Assembly: GCA_903928325.1 (NCBI GenBank)
Contig: CAIYQF010000239.1
Location: forward strand, 1-6,222
Direction of reading: 5' to 3'
Origin: an uncultured beta proteobacterium
GTDB taxonomy: Bacteria > Pseudomonadota > Gammaproteobacteria > Burkholderiales > Burkholderiaceae_C
DNA: 6,222 nucleotides
This document shows positions 1 to 5,339 of this stretch, in pieces. The first letter of the stretch is position 1. Each line of letters starts with the position of its first letter. The position numbers were made by a program, and so were the translations under genes. The notes under the pieces were generated by a model that saw nothing but the letters and a program-made list of their open reading frames with translations, was not told where the DNA came from and searched no databases.

Positions 1-1357
1 CGCCGGAGATGTTGCACCACCAGATGTCAAAGCTCGGGTCGGGCGCCCCCCCGCGTGGCAAGCGGCGAAATTGGTCGCTGCCCCAGATTTGCGTCTCGGG
101 CGCCAGGGGCGAGCCGGTGGTGCCCAAGGCGCGCACGCGCGAGAGGTCGCCCAACTGCGCCAAATCCAACCCTGCTTTTTGGCAGTTGGCGTAAAACGCC
201 GCGCCGGCGCCAAAAAAGGTGATGCCGGTCTCGGCGGCAAAGCGCCACAGCGTTCCCCAGTCGGGGCGGTCTTTGTCGGTGCCCGCCGGGTTGCCGTCAT
301 AGAGCACGCAGGTGGTGCCGTTGAGCAGGCCGCTGAGTTGGGCATTCCACATCACCCAGCCGGTGGAGCTGTACCAGTGAAAGCGCTCGCCTGCGCTGTT
401 GGAGTGGTAGCTGCAGCCCACGTCGTTGTGCAAAATTTTGAGCGCCAGTGCGACGATCACCGTGCCGCCGTGGCCGTGGACTATGGGTTTGGGCAGGCCG
501 GTGGTGCCACTGGAATACACAATCCACAGCGGATGGTCAAAGGGCAGCCACAGGGGCTCAAACGCCGCCACCGCAGCGTCGTCACGCGCCGTGGTCTGCG
601 CCATGGGCGTGGAGTCGGGCACGCTGGCCGCGTCATCGCCAGGCTGGTGCAAGTTGTAGTGCACGATGAGGTGCTGCACGCTGGGCAGCGCCGCGCGCAG
701 TTCTTGCACCACGGCACGGCGGTCCAGGTCACGCCCGCCGTAGCGCACGCCATCCACGGCGATCAGGATTTTGGGTTCGATCTGGCGAAAGCGGTCCAAC
801 ACCGCTGCGGTGCCCATATCGGGCGCGCAAATGCTCCACACGCCGCCGAGCGACACGGTGGCCAAAAAGGTGACCATGGCCTCGGGGATATTGGGCAAAT
901 AAGCAGCCACCCGGTCGCCGGGCTCCAGGCCCTGGGCTTTGAGGTGCAGCGCCATGGACGCAACTTGGCGGCGCAACTCGGGCCAGGAAATTTCGCGGTG
1001 TTCGCCGCGCTCGTTGCGGCACACCAGCGCCGGGCAGGCAGCGGCGTGCGCCGCGTCTACATGGCGCAGCACCTGGTGGGCGTAATTGGTTTGCGCGCCG
1101 GGGACCCAGATGGCGCCTGGCATGGCGTTGTGCTGCAGCACCGCGCTGTGCGGCGTGGGCGAGCGCAGGTCAAAGTAGTCCCAAATGCTTTGCCAAAACG
1201 CATCCAGGTCGGTCACCGACCATTGCCACAGGGCGTTGTAGTCGGCAAAAGCCAGGCCCCGCTGGTTTTGCAGCCAGTCCTGGTAGAGGCTGATTTGCGG
1301 CAGGTGCGGGGCTGGGGACGGAGCGGTGGCGGGCATGGGGGGCGAAGTAGGGTTCAT
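1..1357 (-). CDS. aacS: Acetoacetyl-CoA synthetase (acetoacetate--CoA ligase), 3' part cut by the window edge
   Basis: This is an adenylate-forming ligase that should activate acetoacetate with ATP and CoA to acetoacetyl-CoA in the cytosol, feeding ketone-body use or polyhydroxybutyrate metabolism. The minus frame reads 452 uninterrupted codons from ATG at 1357 to the left edge; family members run about 650-680 residues, so roughly the last third is missing. Visible motifs: an N-terminal acyl-CoA-synthetase cap (FADYNALWQWSV near 37-48, then DLDAFWQSIWDYF), the phosphate-binding loop YSSGTTGLPKPIVH at 281-294, WYSSTGWVMWN at 328-338, TTGSPL at 413-418, and DIWWCNISG at the cut, matching the family's SGGTD region. 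The first 20 residues are proline-rich and variable, so M8 (ATG at 1336) is an alternative start; neither start has a strong ribosome-binding site. The gene diverges from the amidase. Plain acetyl- or propionyl-CoA synthetase is less likely, given the N-terminal cap and the GHGG and WWCNISG segments. Confidence 0.9.
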   Translation of the reverse strand, partial: MNPTSPPMPATAPSPAPHLPQISLYQDWLQNQRGLAFADYNALWQWSVTDLDAFWQSIWDYFDLRSPTPHSAVLQHNAMPGAIWVPGAQTNYAHQVLRHVDAAHAAACPALVCRNERGEHREISWPELRRQVASMALHLKAQGLEPGDRVAAYLPNIPEAMVTFLATVSLGGVWSICAPDMGTAAVLDRFRQIEPKILIAVDGVRYGGRDLDRRAVVQELRAALPSVQHLIVHYNLHQPGDDAASVPDSTPMAQTTARDDAAVAAFEPLWLPFDHPLWIVYSSGTTGLPKPIVHGHGGTVIVALALKILHNDVGCSYHSNSAGERFHWYSSTGWVMWNAQLSGLLNGTTCVLYDGNPAGTDKDRPDWGTLWRFAAETGITFFGAGAAFYANCQKAGLDLAQLGDLSRVRALGTTGSPLAPETQIWGSDQFRRLPRGGAPDPSFDIWWCNISG

Positions 1358-1461
1358 GGTGCTAAGCCTACCAGCCCGTGGTGCGTGCCTGGCTACCCGA
1401 AAACCCTGCAGCGCTGAGGGCCGCAAAGCCACGATGATGTGGCGCATTAGTTGCTAATAGG
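1358..1461. promoter_or_regulatory. Divergent intergenic region between aacS and the amidase gene
   Basis: This 104-bp gap separates two genes transcribed away from each other, so it should hold promoters for both. I cannot pick convincing -35/-10 pairs by eye on either strand. It contains the perfect palindrome CAGCGCTG (1409-1416) and two inverted repeats next to the amidase start, listed separately. Control by a local regulator is possible, but no regulator gene lies in the window. Confidence 0.5.
1428..1458. repeat. Two adjacent 5-bp inverted repeats before the amidase start
   Basis: GCCAC-GATGAT-GTGGC (1428-1443) is followed two bases later by ATTAG-TTG-CTAAT (1446-1458). The second, AT-rich repeat also fits the loose T-N11-A pattern of LysR-type sites (T1447 to A1459) and ends right at the likely Shine-Dalgarno sequence of the amidase. 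It could be an operator, or a leader hairpin affecting translation. Both stems are short, so chance is a real alternative. Confidence 0.3.
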
Positions 1462-1462
1462 A
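1459..1462 (+). promoter_or_regulatory. Shine-Dalgarno AGGA that favours the second ATG of the amidase
   Basis: AGGA lies five bases before ATG 1468. It overlaps the first in-frame ATG at 1462, which has no ribosome-binding site of its own. This favours translation from 1468, making the protein two residues shorter than the longest frame. Confidence 0.45.
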
Positions 1463-2874
1463 TGGATATGAATCTCAAAAATGGTGCAGACACGGCGGGC
1501 GCTTCCATTGGCGCACCTTTGCAGGGCGCGAGCGCCCTGCACACCGCCTACCAAAGCGGCCGGTTGCGGCCCTCGCAGGTGGTGGCGCAGGCCTTGGAAG
1601 ATGCGCGCTTGGGCGAACCGGGCTTGTTTATGTGCCTAACAGAGCAGCGCGCCATGCGTGAGGCCCGTGCGAGCGACGCCCGCTGGGACACCGGGCAGCC
1701 CTTGGGTCCGCTCGATGGCGTGCCCGTGGTGTGGAAAGATTTGTTTGACGTGCAGGGCACGACCACGACCGCCGCTTCGGCCACCCGCCGCAATGCCGCA
1801 CCGGCCGTGCAAGACGCTGTGGCGGTGCAGCGCATGGCAGCTTGCGGTTGCATCAGCCTGGGCAAGGTGGGGTTGACCGAATTTGCCTATTCCGGCTTGG
1901 GCTTGAACCCGCACTTTGGCACGCCCATCAACCGCGCCAGTGTGGACGGCCACCGGGCGCCCGGTGGCTCGTCCAGCGGTTCTGCGGTGGCGGTGGCGGC
2001 GCATATTGCCTGCATTGCCATGGGCACAGACACAGGGGGCTCGGTGCGGGTGCCTGCGGCGTTTAACGGCCTGGTGGGCTTCAAACCGTCGATTGGCCGC
2101 TTTGACAAGCGTGGCATCTTTCCGCTGTCCGAGACCCTGGACGTGCCCGGCCCGATCGCCAACACGGTGCAAGACTGCGCTTGGGTGGATGCGGCTCTGC
2201 GCGGTGCGGCTTTGCAGCCCTTGGTGGCTAGCGCGGTGGCTGCCCTGACTTTCGTTGTGCCCCGCAACCTGATGTTTGACGGCATTGAGCCCGAGGTGCA
2301 GTCCGCATTTGACCTGCTGCTTGAGCGCCTGCGCGGTGCCGGGGCGCAGATCCGGTTTGAGGCGTTTCCTGCATTTGATGAATTCACAGCATTGACCGCG
2401 CGCCACGGCACCATTGCGGCGGCCGAAGCGTATGTGTGGCACCAGGAACTGATGGACGGACCACTGGCCCAGGCGATTGACCGCCGTGTGCTGGCCAGGC
2501 TGGAACGCGGCAAGACCATGACTGCGCTGGACATACTGACATTGCAGGCGGCGCGCGCTCGTTTGGTGCAGCAATGCGCGCAACAACTGGGTGGGGCGTG
2601 GATGCTAAGCCCCACCGTGGTGCGTGTGGCGCCCTTGGTCGCGCCTTTAGACGCGGATGACGCGCTGTTTCACAGCACCAATTTGCGCACGCTGCAAAAC
2701 ACCTTACCGGGCAATTTTCTCGACCTGTGCGGCGTCAGTTTGCCCGTGGGAACCGGGGCCGCTGGCATGCCGGTGGGCGCATTGATCTCCGGGGCTGCTG
2801 GGCGGGAGGACGCTTTGTTGTCCGCCGCCGCCGGGGTGGAGCAGCTCTTGGGCGGGGCGGCGAAGGCGGCGTGA
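1462..2874 (+). CDS. Amidase-signature hydrolase; candidate half-amidase
   Basis: A full-length amidase-signature enzyme (470 aa from ATG 1462; ATG 1468 has the better ribosome-binding site). It should hydrolyse a carboxamide to acid plus ammonia in the cytosol. The Ser-cisSer-Lys triad is intact: K92 in PVVWKDLFD, the cis-Ser at S170 in GGSSSGS, and nucleophile S194 in GTDTGGSVRVPAA. The spacings (78 and 24 residues) are close to the 75 and 24 of FAAH and GatA. PLSETLDVPGPIANTVQD (about 221-238) and the C-terminal LPVGTGAAGMPVGALISG match the rest of the fold. There is no signal peptide. GatA is unlikely because gatB and gatC are absent and the next gene is an unrelated hydrolase. Substrate cannot be read from sequence. 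The neighbouring imidase-like gene, 46 bp downstream on the same strand, suggests a half-amide such as a succinamate-type compound; allophanate, biuret or an aryl amide remain possible. Confidence 0.85.
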   Translation: MDMNLKNGADTAGASIGAPLQGASALHTAYQSGRLRPSQVVAQALEDARLGEPGLFMCLTEQRAMREARASDARWDTGQPLGPLDGVPVVWKDLFDVQGTTTTAASATRRNAAPAVQDAVAVQRMAACGCISLGKVGLTEFAYSGLGLNPHFGTPINRASVDGHRAPGGSSSGSAVAVAAHIACIAMGTDTGGSVRVPAAFNGLVGFKPSIGRFDKRGIFPLSETLDVPGPIANTVQDCAWVDAALRGAALQPLVASAVAALTFVVPRNLMFDGIEPEVQSAFDLLLERLRGAGAQIRFEAFPAFDEFTALTARHGTIAAAEAYVWHQELMDGPLAQAIDRRVLARLERGKTMTALDILTLQAARARLVQQCAQQLGGAWMLSPTVVRVAPLVAPLDADDALFHSTNLRTLQNTLPGNFLDLCGVSLPVGTGAAGMPVGALISGAAGREDALLSAAAGVEQLLGGAAKAA

Positions 2875-2907
2875 ACGGGCGACGCGGTTTACCTATTTAG
2901 TTTTTTT

Positions 2908-2912
2908 AGGAG
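2908..2912 (+). promoter_or_regulatory. Strong Shine-Dalgarno AGGAG of the deacetylase-fold hydrolase
   Basis: AGGAG sits eight bases before ATG 2921 and is the best ribosome-binding site in the window. It follows a TTTAGTTTTTTT stretch, giving an unstructured leader. It fixes the start and suggests this enzyme is translated more strongly than its neighbours. Confidence 0.75.
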
Positions 2913-2920
2913 TTAACGGT

Positions 2921-3805
2921 ATGGCAAAAGAGATTTTGTGTGGTTTTGGCGTCGACGTGGACGCAGTGGCCGGTTGGCTGGGCTCGTATGGCGGTGAGGA
3001 TTCGCCCGATGACATTTCGCGCGGCCTGTTTGCGGGCGAGGTGGGGTCGCCGCGCCTGCTCAAGATGTTCGAGCGCATGGGCATCAAGACGACCTGGTTT
3101 ATTCCTGGCCACTCGATTGAAACTTTTCCAGCGCAAATGAAGGCGGTGGCCTACGCCGGCCACGAGATTGGCATCCACGGTTATTCGCACGAAAACCCCA
3201 TTGCCATGACTCCGGCGCAAGAAGAGGCGGTGCTGGACAAGTGCATTGCGCTGGTCGAGCAGCTCTCGGGCAAGCGCCCCACCGGCTATGTGGCGCCGTG
3301 GTGGGAATTTTCGAAAGTGACCAACGAGCTGCTGGTGAAAAAAGGCATCAAGTACGACCACTCGCTCATGCACAACGACTTTTCGCCTTACTACGTGCGT
3401 GTGGGCGACAGCTGGACGCCGATCGACTACGGCAAAAAGCCCGCCGAGTGGATGGTGCCCCTGCAACGCGGCAGCGAGACCGACCTGATCGAGATTCCGG
3501 CCAACTGGTATCTGGACGACCTGCCGCCCATGATGTTCATCAAAAAGTCGCCCAACAGCCACGGCTTTGTGAACCCGCGCGACATCGAACAAATGTGGCG
3601 CGACCAGTTTGACTGGGTCTACCGCGAGATGGATTACGCCGTGTTTCCCATCACCATCCACCCCGACGTGGCCGGGCGCCCCCAGGTGCTGCTGATGTTG
3701 GAGCGCTTGTTCGCCTACATCAATTCCCACCCTGGCGTGCGCTTTGTCACCATGGACGAAATGGCCAACGACTTCGCAGCGCGCCACCCTCGCGCCAAGG
3801 GCTAG
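2921..3805 (+). CDS. Polysaccharide-deacetylase-fold hydrolase of HpPgdA / cyclic imide hydrolase type (probable imidase)
   Basis: A 294-residue carbohydrate-esterase-4-like (NodB-fold) metalloenzyme. The start MAKEILCGFGVDVDAVAGWL and the segment GGEDSPDDISRG match the group containing Helicobacter HP0310 (HpPgdA) and the cyclic imide hydrolase of Pseudomonas putida; PuuE allantoinase is a more distant relative. Metal-site candidates are D14 (with D12), H86 and H90 in HEIGIHGYSH, with VAPWWEF (124-130) and TIHPDVAGRP (245-254) as later motifs. The D14/H86/H90 spacing is the one I recall for HpPgdA. There are only two cysteines, C7 and C108. No signal peptide or membrane segment is present, so it should act in the cytosol, which argues against cell-wall deacetylation. 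Likely reaction: ring opening of a cyclic imide or ureide to a half-amide. It lies between an amidase and a metallochaperone-type GTPase. The family is clear; the substrate is inferred. Alternatives are an allantoinase-like or N-deacylase activity. Confidence 0.85.
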   Translation: MAKEILCGFGVDVDAVAGWLGSYGGEDSPDDISRGLFAGEVGSPRLLKMFERMGIKTTWFIPGHSIETFPAQMKAVAYAGHEIGIHGYSHENPIAMTPAQEEAVLDKCIALVEQLSGKRPTGYVAPWWEFSKVTNELLVKKGIKYDHSLMHNDFSPYYVRVGDSWTPIDYGKKPAEWMVPLQRGSETDLIEIPANWYLDDLPPMMFIKKSPNSHGFVNPRDIEQMWRDQFDWVYREMDYAVFPITIHPDVAGRPQVLLMLERLFAYINSHPGVRFVTMDEMANDFAARHPRAKG

Positions 3806-3817
3806 GTTCGCCCGCCC

Positions 3818-4126
3818 ATGTGCGGCGTTTGCGGCTCGCTGGGGGGTGAGGAACACTGGAGCAGCGGCGCGGGCCGCATCCAGGGTGACGAAGCGCCCAC
3901 GCGCCGCGCGGAGCGGGCCAAACGCATACGGCTGATCAACCGGGTGCTGGCGGCCACCCGCGTCTCGGTCAGCGACTGGCAAGGGCGTTTTTACCTGGTA
4001 GCCGGCCCCACGGGCAAGCAGAAGGTGGTCGACAGCCTGCCCCATATCTGGCAGGCAGTGCAGGAGATGACGGGGCGCAGCTTGGACCCGCTGGCACCGC
4101 CCCAGGCGCTGGGCACTGGGCCATGA
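3818..4126 (+). CDS. Small protein of unknown function with N-terminal MCGVCG, coupled to the CobW GTPase
   Basis: A 102-residue soluble protein of unknown function. It begins 12 bp after the hydrolase stop, with only a weak AGG eleven bases before its ATG, and its TGA overlaps the next ATG, so it is probably translationally coupled to the GTPase. Visible features: Cys2 and Cys5 in MCGVCG followed by EEH at 11-13, a strongly basic stretch at about 29-42 (RR..R.KRIR), an aromatic segment VSDWQGRFYLVAG (51-63), and a proline-rich tail. C2, C5 and H13 could bind metal. The start also resembles the MCGI.G N-terminus of class II glutamine amidotransferases, but the protein is far too short for that domain. 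I recall similar short proteins next to CobW-like genes in proteobacteria, without a defined role. Lack of a frame break and tight packing support a real gene. Confidence 0.75.
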   Translation: MCGVCGSLGGEEHWSSGAGRIQGDEAPTRRAERAKRIRLINRVLAATRVSVSDWQGRFYLVAGPTGKQKVVDSLPHIWQAVQEMTGRSLDPLAPPQALGTGP

Positions 4127-5154
4127 GCGCGCGCATTCCGGTCAATGTGCTAACCGGTTTTTTGGGCTCCGGCAAAACCAGCTTGCTCAACCGCCTGTTG
4201 CGCGACCCCTTGTTTCACAACTGCGCGGTGCTTATCAACGAATTTGGCGACATCGGCATCGACCACCATTTGGTGGACCGGATTGATGGCGACCTGGTGC
4301 TGCTGCAGTCGGGCTGCATTTGCTGCACCATCCGTGGCGACCTGGCCACGGCCATACGTGGTTTGTACGAGCGCCGCGAGCGGGGCGAGATTCCCGCGTT
4401 TGTGCGGCTGGTGATTGAGACCACCGGGCTGGCCGACCCGGTGCCCGTGCTCTCCACCGTGATGTATGACCGGGTGCTGCAGCACCACTTTCGCGTGGGC
4501 AATGTGGTCACTACGGTGGACGCCGTCAATGGCGCGGCCAATTTGGGCCAATATCCCGAATGCCAAAAGCAAGTGGCCGTGGCCGACCGGTTGGTGGTGA
4601 CCAAGGCCGATATTGCCGATGCCAGTGGACTTGACGCTTTGCACGCACAACTGGCCCGAGTCAACCCCAGCGCGCCGTGCGTGGCGCTGGACCCGGTGCG
4701 CTTGGACGCACGTGCCATTTTGGGCGCGGACGTGTTTGATATTGCCAGCAAGACCGAGGAGGTGGCGCATTGGCTGCAATCCACCCGCCAGCGCAACTAC
4801 CTGGCTTTGGCCGCGGACCCCAAGTCCGGTGCAGACGCCAATGTGCACCGCGATATCGTTTCCTTTGCCTTGGACTTGCCCGAGGCCCTGGACTGGACGG
4901 TGTTCAGCCTCTGGCTGTCCTTGCTGCTCCATGCCTACGGCGCGCAGGTTCTGCGCGTCAAGGGCTTGCTGAATGTGGAGTGTGCCGACGCCCCCGTGGT
5001 CGTACATGGTGTGCAACAACTGGTGCACCCGCCCAGCCATCTGGAGTGCTGGCCCAGCGCGGATCACCATTCGCGCCTGGTGTTTATCGTGCGTGGTTTA
5101 GAGCCCCTGCGCATCCAGGCGTCGATGGACCGGTACCTGCGCGACTACTGCTAG
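4123..5154 (+). CDS. CobW/COG0523 G3E-family GTPase, putative metal chaperone
   Basis: A 343-residue GTPase of the CobW/COG0523 group, whose members deliver or insert metal ions (zinc, cobalt, iron) into client enzymes using GTP. Walker A is GFLGSGKTS at 12-20 and the metal-binding CxCC motif is C65-I-C67-C68 within SGCICCTIRGDL. The switch/Walker B region is ETTGLADP at 99-106, and the base-recognition motif is TKAD at 160-163 (N of NKxD replaced by T, as in many relatives). A CobW C-terminal domain spans about 240-343 (DWTVFSLWLSLLLHAYG and VHPPSHLECWP). The histidine-rich linker of zinc-specific members is absent; only NVHRD remains. The ATG lies inside the previous gene's stop (ATGA). No cobalamin or nitrile hydratase genes adjoin it, so true CobW is unlikely. 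By context its client is probably the D/H/H-site hydrolase two genes upstream; which metal is unknown. Confidence 0.88.
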   Translation: MSARIPVNVLTGFLGSGKTSLLNRLLRDPLFHNCAVLINEFGDIGIDHHLVDRIDGDLVLLQSGCICCTIRGDLATAIRGLYERRERGEIPAFVRLVIETTGLADPVPVLSTVMYDRVLQHHFRVGNVVTTVDAVNGAANLGQYPECQKQVAVADRLVVTKADIADASGLDALHAQLARVNPSAPCVALDPVRLDARAILGADVFDIASKTEEVAHWLQSTRQRNYLALAADPKSGADANVHRDIVSFALDLPEALDWTVFSLWLSLLLHAYGAQVLRVKGLLNVECADAPVVVHGVQQLVHPPSHLECWPSADHHSRLVFIVRGLEPLRIQASMDRYLRDYC

Positions 5155-5212
5155 GCGCGTCGCCCAAGAGGTATGCCTCGGCATGGTGCATTTCTAAGGG
5201 TTGCGGAAAGTC

Positions 5213-5229
5213 TGCGCCAAGTGGGCGCA
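5213..5229 (+). terminator. GC-rich hairpin after the GTPase gene; weak terminator or attenuator candidate
   Basis: TGCGCC-AAGTG-GGCGCA forms a perfect 6-bp stem with a 5-base loop, 58 bases after the GTPase stop. It is followed by CTAAACG rather than a T-run, so it is not a standard intrinsic terminator. It could reduce read-through, protect the upstream mRNA 3' end, or be chance in GC-rich DNA. Confidence 0.25.
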
Positions 5230-5280
5230 CTAAACGTGGGCATATTCGTGTTCGCGGCGTTTGGCGTGCGCATGCTTGTG

Positions 5281-5333
5281 TGCAAAACCAGTGCAAATTG
5301 TTTACAACATTTGGCACACAGTTTGCATAGAAA
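5281..5333. promoter_or_regulatory. AT-rich putative promoter/operator with TGCAAA repeats upstream of the ABC ATPase gene
   Basis: TGCAAA occurs at 5281-5286 and 5292-5297, 11 bp apart (about one helical turn), and inverted as TTTGCA at 5322-5327. Between them lies TTGT-TT-ACAA (5299-5308), and 5292-5316 reads as an imperfect larger dyad (TGCAAATTGTT against AACATTTGGCA). TTTACA (5301-5306) and TTGGCA (5311-5316) resemble -35 boxes and TAGAAA (5328-5333) a -10, but the spacings, 21 and 11, are poor. This reads as a protein-binding site better than as a clear sigma-70 promoter. Confidence 0.35.
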
Positions 5334-5339
5334 TCTTGC

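Larger units (their letters stand above)
5155..5339. promoter_or_regulatory. Intergenic region between the GTPase and the ABC ATPase
   Basis: This 185-bp gap is the largest non-coding stretch here. The first two-thirds are GC-rich with short dyads (GAGG-TATG-CCTC at 5168-5179 and ATGCC-TC-GGCAT at 5173-5184, mutually exclusive) and a stronger hairpin at 5213-5229. The last 60 bp become AT-rich, with TGCAAA/TTTGCA repeats that look like a promoter-operator zone. I found no convincing small gene. The break suggests the transporter genes may be transcribed separately from the enzyme genes. Confidence 0.5.

Noticed and set aside
71..1417. A 448-codon open frame on the plus strand opposite the ligase gene
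   Set aside because: It is antisense to a frame with clear acetoacetyl-CoA synthetase motifs. Its product is rich in His, Arg, Gly and Ala with no recognisable domain, as expected for a shadow frame in high-GC DNA.
1636..2586. A 316-codon minus-strand frame opposite the amidase gene
   Set aside because: The amidase catalytic triad is intact on the plus strand; the antisense frame shows no motif and has shadow-type composition.
1462..2874. Amidase as GatA of the glutamyl-tRNA amidotransferase
   Set aside because: Size and triad fit the superfamily, but gatB and gatC are absent next to it and the neighbours are catabolic-type genes.
2875..2920. T-rich stretch TTTAGTTTTTTT after the amidase as an intrinsic terminator
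   Set aside because: I found no stable hairpin just before the T-run, and the stretch leads directly into a good ribosome-binding site, so continued transcription is more likely.
3818..3871. MCGVCG start as a class II glutamine amidotransferase domain
   Set aside because: The protein has only 102 residues and lacks the rest of the Ntn-hydrolase domain; the resemblance is limited to the first few residues.
2906..4045. A 379-codon open frame on the minus strand opposite the deacetylase-fold gene
   Set aside because: The plus-strand gene has a strong ribosome-binding site and family motifs. The antisense product is low-complexity (His/Arg/Val-rich) with no domain, so it is a GC-driven shadow.
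4150..5070. A 306-codon minus-strand frame opposite the GTPase gene
   Set aside because: The plus frame carries Walker A, CxCC and TKAD motifs; the antisense frame is His/Gln/Gly-rich with no domain.
4770..5330. A plus-strand frame running from inside the GTPase gene through the following gap
   Set aside because: Most of it overlaps the GTPase in another frame, and the part in the gap has no ribosome-binding site or domain, so it does not support a separate gene.
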